Origin: Candidatus Gastranaerophilales bacterium
Lineage (GTDB): Bacteria > Cyanobacteriota > Vampirovibrionia > Gastranaerophilales > Gastranaerophilaceae
DNA length: 34,665 nucleotides
Assembly (NCBI GenBank): GCA_944325815.1
Contig: CALVBV010000012.1
Coordinates: 1-34,665 of the forward strand
Direction of reading: 5' to 3'
Shown: piece after piece, positions 15,170 to 21,919 of the stretch
How the letters are laid out: every line of letters starts with the position of its first letter
Position numbering within the stretch: the first letter of the stretch is position 1
Position numbers and translations under genes: made by a program
Notes under the pieces: model-generated
Told to the model about the DNA's origin: nothing
The model's database searches: none
Seen by the model: the letters and a program-made list of their open reading frames with translations, nothing else

Positions 15170-17671
15170 ATGCAGCAAAAAAATGAATGGAAACCGGATA
15201 AAATTCTTGTCCGTGGTGCAAGAGTTCATAATTTGAAAAATATTGACGTAGACATACCTCTTAATAAAATAGTCGGGATTGCTGGTGTGTCCGGATCCGG
15301 GAAATCATCGCTTGCGCTTGGTGTACTATATGCCGAAGGCTCAAGAAGATATCTGGAATCCCTCTCCACTTATACCCGAAGAAGAATGACCCAAGCCTCA
15401 AAAGCACAGGTTGATGACATATTGTATATTCCTGCGTCTTTAGCGCTTCATCAGAGACCCGGTATACCAGGCATAAGGAGTACTTTTGGCACGGGTACGG
15501 AATTACTGAATAGTTTAAGATTAATGTTTTCGCGTCTTGCAAGCCACAGATGTCCAAACGGGCACTATATGGAACCGACTCTTTTGGTAGCAGCCGGCAA
15601 GGAACTTGTTTGTCCCCAATGCGGAGTTCATTTTTATGCACCCGGTGCGGAAGAACTTGCATTTAACAGCCAGGGTGCCTGTGAAAAGTGCGGCGGCGCG
15701 GGCTCTGTAAGAACCGTTGATGAATCTACACTTGTACCCGATGAATCACTTACAATAGATGAAGGCGCTGTTCTTCCATGGAACTCTTTGATGTGGTCAT
15801 TGATGACAGATGTCTGCCGTGAAATGGGTGTCAGAACAAATGTACCGTTTAAAGAACTTACAAAAGAGGAGAGAGAAATCGTTTTTCACGGTCCTGCCGA
15901 AAAGAAACATATTTTTTATAAGGCAAAAAATTCCAATCAAGCCGGAGAATTGGATTTTACGTATTTTAATGCTGTATATACTGTCGAGAATGCTTTGAAA
16001 AAAGTAAAAGACGAAAAAGGAATGAAACGTGTAGAGAAATTCCTGAAGGAAGATATTTGTCCGGCATGCCATGGCACACGGCTTTCCGAAGCAGCAAGGG
16101 CACCCAAGCTCAGAGGAATTTCTCTGGATGAAGTCTGCAAAATGACACTGACAGATGTAATAAAATGGGTGAATGGTGTTCCCGGGTCGCTATCAGAAGA
16201 AATGCGTCCTATGGCAGAATCAATCTGTGAATCATTTCAGGTAACGGCAAGGCGATTAATAGACCTGGGACTTGGCTATCTTGCGCTTGACCGAGCCTCT
16301 TCAACTCTTTCTACCGGAGAAAGGCAGAGAATGCAGCTTGCACGTTCCGTAAGAAATCGTACAACAGGGGTTTTGTATGTTTTGGACGAACCTTCCATAG
16401 GCCTGCATCCAGCTAATATAAAAGGCTTGAATGCTGTAATGCACGACCTTGTATCTGACGGTAATTCCGTTATCCTCGTAGATCACGACACGCAGATTCT
16501 GTCTGAATCCGACTGGATTATAGAGATGGGTCCCCAGTCAGGTGCTGATGGAGGAGAAGTTCTGGCAGAAGGAGACATTCCTGCAATTATTAACAACCCT
16601 AAGTCTAAAATAGGCCCGTTTTTGGCAGGAAAGGCCAAGACTAAACTGCGCCCGCAGATAAATAAAGCCGAAATGTTTGAAAAAGGTAGTATAAACCTTT
16701 CAACATCATCTATTCATACCGTAAAACCCTTGGAAGTTCTTATTCCCAAGGGCAGACTCACTGTAATAACCGGAGTTTCCGGTTCAGGCAAAACAACTTT
16801 GGTATTGGAAAGCCTGATTCCGGCTCTGGAAAATCATATTGCGGGAAAAAAACTGCCGGAACACGTTAAGAGCGTGAGCGCAGAGGGGATAAAACACGTA
16901 AAACTTATAGATGCAGCACCGATAGGGATTAACGTACGTTCAACAGTTGCAACTTATGCAAATGTTCATGACGAGTTGAGAAAAGTATTTGCAAGAACAA
17001 GCCGGGCAAAAGAACAAGGATATAAAGCCGGAGATTTTTCATATAATACCGGCAGTCTGCGCTGTCCAACCTGCGACGGAACAGGATGTATAAGTCTGGA
17101 TGTTCAATTTCTTCCGGATGTTGATATTCCTTGCCCAGACTGTCATGGTTCCCGCTATTCAAAACAGGCAAATGCTATAAAATATATCTCCAAATCAAAA
17201 CAAATGTATTCACTTCCCGAACTTATGGATATGGATATAAATCATGCGCTGTGTGCGTGTAAAGACTTGACTGTAGTAAGACAGAGGCTTCAAGTTTTAA
17301 AAGATTTGGGGCTAGGATATTTAACGCTAGGAGAAGCCACACCCAGTTTGTCTGGCGGAGAGGCACAACGTTTAAAGCTTGCATCTGAAATGGGAAAGAA
17401 GCAGGAAGATTCAGTATTTGTGTTTGATGAGCCGACAATAGGCCTGCATCCATTAGATGTAAGGTCGCTTTTGGGAGTATTTCAACAGCTTATAGAGAAT
17501 AATGCAACGGTTATAGTAATTGAGCACGACTTAGATGTTATAAAAAATGCAGATTATGTAATAGATATGGGGCCGGGAGGCGGTGAAGACGGAGGCAGAA
17601 TCGTAGTTTGCGGTACGCCGGAAGAAATATCTTCCTGCCCAAAAAGTATTACCGGGAAGTTCTGCCTGTAA
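15170..17671 (+). CDS. UvrA-like ABC ATPase lacking the UvrB-binding domain (class II UvrA)
   Basis: An 833-residue tandem ABC ATPase, about 100 residues shorter than UvrA. Walker A motifs lie at 39-47 (GVSGSGKSS) and 535-543 (GVSGSGKTT). The signatures are LSTGE (380-384) and LSGGE (726-730), with Walker B-type LDEPS and FDEPT. Zinc-type pairs occur at C148/C151, C171/C174, C297/C300, and C632/C635 with C655/C658. After the first Walker A the chain passes from RCPNGHYMEP to CPQCG in about 15 residues, where true UvrA carries the UvrB-binding domain of about 100 residues. This is the class II UvrA layout, linked in some bacteria to drug or DNA-damage tolerance. I chose the ATG at 15170 with GGGAG upstream; earlier in-frame starts fall inside the tRNA. 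Confidence 0.85.
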   Translation: MQQKNEWKPDKILVRGARVHNLKNIDVDIPLNKIVGIAGVSGSGKSSLALGVLYAEGSRRYLESLSTYTRRRMTQASKAQVDDILYIPASLALHQRPGIPGIRSTFGTGTELLNSLRLMFSRLASHRCPNGHYMEPTLLVAAGKELVCPQCGVHFYAPGAEELAFNSQGACEKCGGAGSVRTVDESTLVPDESLTIDEGAVLPWNSLMWSLMTDVCREMGVRTNVPFKELTKEEREIVFHGPAEKKHIFYKAKNSNQAGELDFTYFNAVYTVENALKKVKDEKGMKRVEKFLKEDICPACHGTRLSEAARAPKLRGISLDEVCKMTLTDVIKWVNGVPGSLSEEMRPMAESICESFQVTARRLIDLGLGYLALDRASSTLSTGERQRMQLARSVRNRTTGVLYVLDEPSIGLHPANIKGLNAVMHDLVSDGNSVILVDHDTQILSESDWIIEMGPQSGADGGEVLAEGDIPAIINNPKSKIGPFLAGKAKTKLRPQINKAEMFEKGSINLSTSSIHTVKPLEVLIPKGRLTVITGVSGSGKTTLVLESLIPALENHIAGKKLPEHVKSVSAEGIKHVKLIDAAPIGINVRSTVATYANVHDELRKVFARTSRAKEQGYKAGDFSYNTGSLRCPTCDGTGCISLDVQFLPDVDIPCPDCHGSRYSKQANAIKYISKSKQMYSLPELMDMDINHALCACKDLTVVRQRLQVLKDLGLGYLTLGEATPSLSGGEAQRLKLASEMGKKQEDSVFVFDEPTIGLHPLDVRSLLGVFQQLIENNATVIVIEHDLDVIKNADYVIDMGPGGGEDGGRIVVCGTPEEISSCPKSITGKFCL

Positions 17672-17762
17672 ATCTTTTGAAAAAGCAGAGTATGTGAATA
17701 TGCGGCAGTACATTGGATGGCTTATACTCCATATTAAAACCGTTTTCTGAAATTTCGGGTTA

Positions 17763-18245
17763 TTATTTATTTTTCCAGGGAGTAAGTCTGGGAATCCACA
17801 TAGGTACATTTTTTTTGTACAGCAAGTAACTCTCTTTAAATCTTTGTTCGAGTTGTTTTTCTTCAAAAACATAAAAATGAATATTATTTATGATAAAAAA
17901 TATCACAGCCCACCAAATAATCTGTACAGCGCTAAGAAGTAAGCTTTCTGCTGCCAGAATAATTAATATACTTATAATCATCGGATTTCTTACATAGCAG
18001 TAAGGCCCTTTAACAACAAGCTTTTTAGGCGGATTCCAAGGGGCTAAAGTTCCTTGCGCATTATTAAATAATACCATTGTCCGGCCTGCAAGTAATAAAC
18101 CCGATACCAACAACAAACATCCTGTAATAAAAGATGTTTTATGAAAAATAAAGCTATTATAATTTGAAAAATGTAATATTAAATAAGGAATTGTAATTAC
18201 TACATTAAAAGGTAATATCAATATAGCTTTCAGCCACTCAAACAT
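17763..18245 (-). CDS. Isoprenylcysteine/phospholipid methyltransferase-like membrane protein
   Basis: A 160-residue integral membrane protein with about four hydrophobic segments. The C-terminal half carries the pattern of the ICMT/PEMT-like family: VVKGPYCYVRNPM (about 82-94), then after two helices FEEKQLEQRF and YKKNVPMWIPRLTPW. In this family the R-N-P-M/E-E-x-x-L elements bind SAM, with methyl transfer to lipid-like or prenyl-cysteine substrates. The bacterial substrate is unknown. The ATG at 18245 follows TGCTATAAT, an extended -10, by six bases, so the mRNA is predicted leaderless. A non-ATG start nine codons earlier would place the promoter inside the gene. Confidence 0.7.
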   Translation of the reverse strand: MFEWLKAILILPFNVVITIPYLILHFSNYNSFIFHKTSFITGCLLLVSGLLLAGRTMVLFNNAQGTLAPWNPPKKLVVKGPYCYVRNPMIISILIILAAESLLLSAVQIIWWAVIFFIINNIHFYVFEEKQLEQRFKESYLLYKKNVPMWIPRLTPWKNK

Positions 18246-18251
18246 ACAAAG

Positions 18252-18257
18252 ATTATA
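18252..18257 (-). promoter_or_regulatory. Extended -10 (TGCTATAAT) six bases upstream of ATG
   Basis: A perfect TATAAT preceded by TGC on the minus strand, then six bases, then the ATG at 18245. The -35 is poor, as expected for an extended -10 promoter. Confidence 0.55.
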
Positions 18258-18306
18258 GCACAAAATCAGCAATAAGATATTCTGCCCGGTTTAAACATTC
18301 AAAGTT

Positions 18307-18708
18307 TTAAAAAAAATCAAACAAATTCCTTAATTTTGAAAAAGCACCTTTCCATTTTGGATGCGGTCTTGACGCAACAAACAGCCTAAATGCCATGGCA
18401 AGGGATAATGCGGTAAATCCTGTAGTAGAAATAACATCTTCATCGGTTATACTTTTTCCTTGTTTAATTGTATTATATAGCTTCCCTAATATCGGTCCAA
18501 ATGCCAGGGCAGAAATTCCTGCCCATAGAGCATTTTTTCCGGTCTGTTTAAAAATTTCTTTTGAAGAGCGTTTAATATTGTTTTTTGAGCTATGATATAT
18601 ATCAGCACAAGTCCCAACCCCCATATCAATCGCAAACCAGGTTGCAGCGCATTTATAAGTATTTTGTTTGTTCATATTATTTGTTGGATTTATAGAACTT
18701 AGTGCCAT
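18307..18708 (-). CDS. Small protein of unknown function with hydrophobic segments
   Basis: I do not recognise this 133-residue protein. It has an Asn-rich polar N-terminus, a mildly hydrophobic stretch around 20-36 (AATWFAIDMGVGTCAD), a basic linker, a Gly/Ala-rich segment at about 58-76 (GKNALWAGISALAFGPILG), and another hydrophobic stretch at about 92-112 before a basic tail ending FDFF. This suggests two or three membrane-associated helices. The start is supported by TTGCCC-17-TATTAT ending six bases before the ATG, although no ribosome binding site exists. It is isolated between the methyltransferase-like gene and gatD with short gaps on both sides. Confidence 0.55.
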   Translation of the reverse strand: MALSSINPTNNMNKQNTYKCAATWFAIDMGVGTCADIYHSSKNNIKRSSKEIFKQTGKNALWAGISALAFGPILGKLYNTIKQGKSITDEDVISTTGFTALSLAMAFRLFVASRPHPKWKGAFSKLRNLFDFF

Positions 18709-18714
18709 AGGACG

Positions 18715-18743
18715 ATAATAGCATAACTCTAATTTTTGGGCAA
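18715..18743 (-). promoter_or_regulatory. Promoter TTGCCC-17-TATTAT, predicted leaderless
   Basis: On the minus strand the -35 is at 18738-18743 and the -10 at 18715-18720, preceded by TGC. Exactly six bases separate it from the ATG at 18708. Confidence 0.55.
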
Positions 18744-18769
18744 ATTTTACAGAAAGTTACAGACATTCC

Positions 18770-19474
18770 CTAATACTTCTTATTTACCAGCGAATTATGC
18801 GCCAGATATTCTATTTTGTCATCCAGCGGCTCCGGTTTAAGACCGAGCGCAAGCTCTAACATATAATCCGCAAAATGAGGATTTTTAGGCAGAAAAGAGC
18901 CATGAAGATAGGTTCCGAAAACGTTCTTAAACCTTGCGCCCTCTGTCTTGTCCCTGCCATTGTTTCCGTTTCCGACAGAAACTTTTCCAATAGGGACAGT
19001 ATCTCCTTGAAGATAAGTAAGTCCGCTGTGGTTCTCAAAACCGACCAGAGTATGCGGTTCAACCAAATCCGTTTCGGCGGTTACATTTCCGATGAATCTC
19101 TTATTTCCGGCAACTGTATATGCATCAAGAAGACTTATGCCCTCAAGTCTTTCGCCGTTATGAGGCTGGTAATAATGCCCCATAAGCTGATACCCGCCGC
19201 AAATGCCTAAAAATACAGCCATGCGGTCGCGCTCTTCCGAAAAAAAATCTTTATTTTTAAGAAGTTCTTTTGAAACCTCTACCTGCTGTAAATCCTGGCC
19301 GCCGCCGATAAAATAAATATCATGCCTGCCGATTTTATCTCCAATCCCGATTTCATCAAGTTCAACCGTTATGCCGCGCCACTCACAGCGTTTGATTAGT
19401 GCAAGAATGTTCCCGCCGTCGCCGTAGATATTTAATAATTTAGGATACAAATGAGCTATTCTCAGCTTTTTCAT
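18770..19474 (-). CDS. gatD: GatD-like type 1 glutamine amidotransferase (CobB/CobQ type)
   Basis: A 234-residue class I glutaminase of the CobQ-like subgroup. Family marks are HLYPKLLNIYGDGGNI (9-24), GGGQDLQQ (57-64), the nucleophile C92 in LGICGGYQLMGHYY, GFENHSGLTY (145-154) and H191 in GTYLHGSFLPKNPHFADY. GatD supplies ammonia to MurT, which amidates the D-Glu of lipid II stem peptides. MurT is not next door here, so the partner must lie elsewhere or the substrate differs. It starts two bases after the recO stop, making it the last gene of pilT-recO-gatD. The pattern fits GatD better than cobyric acid synthase, which would be about twice as long. Confidence 0.83.
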   Translation of the reverse strand: MKKLRIAHLYPKLLNIYGDGGNILALIKRCEWRGITVELDEIGIGDKIGRHDIYFIGGGQDLQQVEVSKELLKNKDFFSEERDRMAVFLGICGGYQLMGHYYQPHNGERLEGISLLDAYTVAGNKRFIGNVTAETDLVEPHTLVGFENHSGLTYLQGDTVPIGKVSVGNGNNGRDKTEGARFKNVFGTYLHGSFLPKNPHFADYMLELALGLKPEPLDDKIEYLAHNSLVNKKY

Positions 19475-19476
19475 AA

Positions 19477-20241
19477 TCAGCCCGCCAGTTCTCTTATAAG
19501 CTTAACGGATTTCTGCCGTTTATTTGTATGGGTTTTAATATATTCATCAAGCAAATCAAAACATACCTGACAAACTTTTTCAGTAGCTTTTTTATCATAA
19601 TCACTTTCAAAATCAAAATCAAACTGAAGCATTGCCTGCAGGAAATCTCTGATTTTGTGGTGCATTTTTAATTTAACACCAAGGTGCTCATTGCATTCTT
19701 TGCAAATAATTCCGCCCATAGATGAAGAAAAATACATGTCCTCATCCAGAATTTGTTCTCTGCAGCAGAGACATATATCCAACTCCACACAGAATCCCAT
19801 AATAAGCAGAATTTTTAGTTGAAATTTTATTGCCGCAATAAGCATATCCTTTTTTTCCGCCGCATTTGAAATTCTGTTAAGAGCTTTATAAAGCAGCTGG
19901 TAAACTTCGTCAGCAACAGCCTCCGAACCTTCGCCAAAGTTCATTACGATTTCTGAAATATAAGAGGAAAGCATCAGTTTGTCCATGTTCTCGCGGGTTT
20001 TTCTAAAGTGATTAACCGTCTGCGCCTGCACAATCGTATCCATAGAACGCCCTTTGATTAATTGAAGAGAATTTGCAACAAGCAAATCCATCCTTGCGCC
20101 TAGCTTGCTTTTTGGCTTTTTTATCCCCTTTGCAACGCCTTTTATAAGACCATTGTCTTTTGAGTACATTACAATTATTTTATCCGCATCATTGAGGTTG
20201 TATGATTTTAAATTTATTGCTTCTGTTACATAGTTATTCAT
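19477..20241 (-). CDS. recO: DNA repair protein RecO
   Basis: A 254-residue recombination mediator that helps load RecA in the RecFOR pathway. An N-terminal OB-fold spans about 1-80 (TEAINLKSYNLNDADKIIV, then SKDNGLIKGVAKGIKKPKS). A helical domain with the zinc-binding cysteines follows: C157, C159 and C160 in ICLCCREQ, and C180 and C183 in IICKECNEH. I chose the ATG at 20241 because it overlaps the end of pilT by eight bases (ATGAATAA) and begins at the canonical OB-fold strand. Upstream in-frame codons belong to pilT sequence. Translation is probably coupled to pilT. Confidence 0.93.
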   Translation of the reverse strand: MNNYVTEAINLKSYNLNDADKIIVMYSKDNGLIKGVAKGIKKPKSKLGARMDLLVANSLQLIKGRSMDTIVQAQTVNHFRKTRENMDKLMLSSYISEIVMNFGEGSEAVADEVYQLLYKALNRISNAAEKKDMLIAAIKFQLKILLIMGFCVELDICLCCREQILDEDMYFSSSMGGIICKECNEHLGVKLKMHHKIRDFLQAMLQFDFDFESDYDKKATEKVCQVCFDLLDEYIKTHTNKRQKSVKLIRELAG

Positions 20242-21331
20242 AAAGTGCTTTTGTACCCTGATATACGCCCCTGAATATTTTTTCCAATTCAGACGGGTCA
20301 TTTGAGTTTTCAAGAGCAAGCTCTTGGGTTATGCATCCTTCGTTAGCAAGAAGTGCAAGTGATGAATTAAGCGAAATCATTTCATCAACAGTATTACTGC
20401 TTAACAAAGAATAAATCTCTTCTGACTCATCCTTAATCAAATAATCTTTTATTGTAGAAGTTACGACCATAACTTCGCAGGCCGGAAACCTTTTCTTCTG
20501 TGCTTCCGAATAAATCAATTTTTGTGCAACCGTAGCTCTGAGAGTTTCTGCCAGCTGCTTTCTTACAATATACCGGTTAGACTCGTCAAACATATTAACA
20601 ATTCTGTTAATAGTCTGAACCGCATCATTAGTGTGTAGAGTAGAGAAAACAAGATGTCCGGTCTCCGATGCTTTTAAAGCGGCTTCCATTGTTTCTTTGT
20701 CACGAATTTCACCGATAAAAATAACATCCGGATCTTGTCTCAATGCGTATTTAATACCATCAGCAAATGTCGCGGTATCAACTCCGACCTGTCTTTGAGA
20801 AACAACGCTTTTATGATTTTCATACACATATTCAACCGGATCTTCAATTGTAATAATATGTTTTGCTGATTTTTCATTAATCTGATTAATTATAGAAGCA
20901 ATAGTGGTCGACTTACCGCTTCCGGTCGGGCCTGTCACCAGTACAATACCGTTCTGATAATTCGCAAAAGAATATAAAACTTCCGGAAGAGATAAATTTT
21001 TCAATTCCGGGATTTTATACGGAATGTTTCTTACAACAAGCGCAGGTTGCCCGAGCTGGCGGTTATAATTTATACGGAATCTGGAACAGTCTTTTATCTC
21101 ATACATAAAATCCACATCGCACATTGTGAAAATTCTGTCCCTGATAGATGCCGGAACTATATCCAGAATAGCATTATCTACATCTTCTTTAGTAAGCGGA
21201 GGAATTTTTGTTTTAAGAATAAATCCGTTTTTTCTTATATATGGTGAAGATCCCACCATGATATGCTCATCCGATGCACCTAAGGCAACAGCCTCTTTAA
21301 GGAATTTCAAAATATTGAAATACTCATCCAT
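20234..21331 (-). CDS. pilT: PilT-type retraction ATPase
   Basis: A 365-residue secretion-superfamily hexameric ATPase that drives type IV pilus retraction. Walker A GPTGSGKST is at 134-142. The Asp box lies in ITIEDPVEYVYENH, Walker B in DPDVIFIGEIRD with G207-E208, and the His box in HLVFSTLHTNDA (226-237). The start is decided by a strong GGAGGAGAG eight bases before the ATG at 21331. An ATG 18 bases earlier would place this site inside the coding region. No other pilus gene is in the window. It is promoted by TTGTCA-17-TATACT and cotranscribed with recO and gatD. The usual A-I-R-N-L-I-R-E box is replaced by LAETLRATVAQKL. Confidence 0.92.
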   Translation of the reverse strand: MDEYFNILKFLKEAVALGASDEHIMVGSSPYIRKNGFILKTKIPPLTKEDVDNAILDIVPASIRDRIFTMCDVDFMYEIKDCSRFRINYNRQLGQPALVVRNIPYKIPELKNLSLPEVLYSFANYQNGIVLVTGPTGSGKSTTIASIINQINEKSAKHIITIEDPVEYVYENHKSVVSQRQVGVDTATFADGIKYALRQDPDVIFIGEIRDKETMEAALKASETGHLVFSTLHTNDAVQTINRIVNMFDESNRYIVRKQLAETLRATVAQKLIYSEAQKKRFPACEVMVVTSTIKDYLIKDESEEIYSLLSSNTVDEMISLNSSLALLANEGCITQELALENSNDPSELEKIFRGVYQGTKALYE

Positions 21332-21353
21332 ACTCAATCTCTCCTCCATATTG

Positions 21354-21382
21354 AGTATATCATTTCCTTTGTTTTTTGACAA
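21354..21382 (-). promoter_or_regulatory. Promoter of pilT-recO-gatD
   Basis: TTGTCA (21377-21382), a 17-base spacer and TATACT (21354-21359) on the minus strand. Predicted +1 is near 21347, which would place the GGAGGAGAG ribosome binding site at the very 5' end of the mRNA with a leader of about 16 bases. Confidence 0.65.
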
Positions 21383-21383
21383 C

Positions 21384-21410
21384 AAAAAAAATCCGGTCTC
21401 ATAACCGGAT
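21384..21410 (-). terminator. Intrinsic terminator of the Cys-rich repeat gene
   Basis: On the minus strand a 7-bp stem (ATCCGGT/ACCGGAT) is followed by a run of eight T. It ends two bases before the -35 of the pilT promoter, so one unit stops where the next begins. Confidence 0.8.
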
Positions 21411-21434
21411 AAAATTTATTCTAAATTGTGTTGA

Positions 21435-21788
21435 TTAGCAAGAATAACTGCAGCTTCCGCCGGAGAATCCCGAGCTTGAAGATACCGAAGCAGAAGCGAT
21501 AGAACCGCAGGTTTCGCCGCCGCCTGAGTATGCAATAGTGCCGCAGGTTTCGCCGCTTCCTGCATAAGCTATTGAACCTGTTGTTTCACAGCTTTGACCG
21601 AAAGCAATTATAGCTGAATCAGAAGGACCTGAATAGAAACTGCATGTATCAAGCCCCCCGTCAGCAGAAGGTGCTGCAGAGATTAATGAAGTATTATTTG
21701 AAATCAAATGCACTGTTTGAGGCGCAACATCTGCACCGATAAATTTAAAACATGTACTTTGTTTTTCATCAGAATTTAATGTCAGCAT
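21435..21788 (-). CDS. Cys/Ser/Gly-rich protein with 12-residue tandem repeats
   Basis: I recognise no family. The 117-residue product has a first half of ordinary composition (MLTLNSDEKQSTCFKF onwards). A repeat region at 56-103 has four 12-residue units, the last three reading ETTGSIAYAGSG, ETCGTIAYSGGG and ETCGSIASASVS. A Ser/Gly/Cys tail ends GGSCSYSC. The seven cysteines are at 13, 49, 67, 82, 94, 113 and 117. There is no signal peptide or membrane helix. I chose the ATG at 21788 because AAGGA lies eight bases upstream; the ATG six bases earlier is too close to it. It has its own terminator. Possible readings are a RiPP-like precursor, a metal-binding or amyloid/solenoid surface protein. 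No maturation enzyme is adjacent, so none is established. Confidence 0.6.
   Translation of the reverse strand: MLTLNSDEKQSTCFKFIGADVAPQTVHLISNNTSLISAAPSADGGLDTCSFYSGPSDSAIIAFGQSCETTGSIAYAGSGETCGTIAYSGGGETCGSIASASVSSSSGFSGGSCSYSC
21480..21623 (-). repeat. Four 36-nt in-frame tandem repeats within the Cys-rich gene
   Basis: Units run 21588-21623, 21552-21587, 21516-21551 and 21480-21515. The two central units are nearly identical (GCCGCAGGTTTCGCCGC on the plus strand recurs). The outer units are degenerate. Confidence 0.75.
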
Positions 21789-21794
21789 AACCAT

Positions 21795-21919
21795 TATCCT
21801 TACTTAGTGTTTACATATATATAAAGTAAAAAAAATATATGAGATTTCAGAGGCAATATATTTTGTTACAATTCTTAATCTTTGAGCAAATTTAACCGGT
21901 AAAATGTTTTTATATATAT
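21795..21919. promoter_or_regulatory. AT-rich divergent promoter region
   Basis: This is the spacer between the Cys-rich repeat gene and the protease-like gene. It contains TATATATA runs near each gene and a long A/T tract. It must hold both promoters, but no hexamer pair with good spacing stands out. Confidence 0.4.

Noticed and set aside
15261-15662. 133-aa minus-strand frame inside the UvrA-like gene
   Set aside because: It overlaps the conserved Walker A and zinc region of the real gene and has no ribosome binding site or domain.
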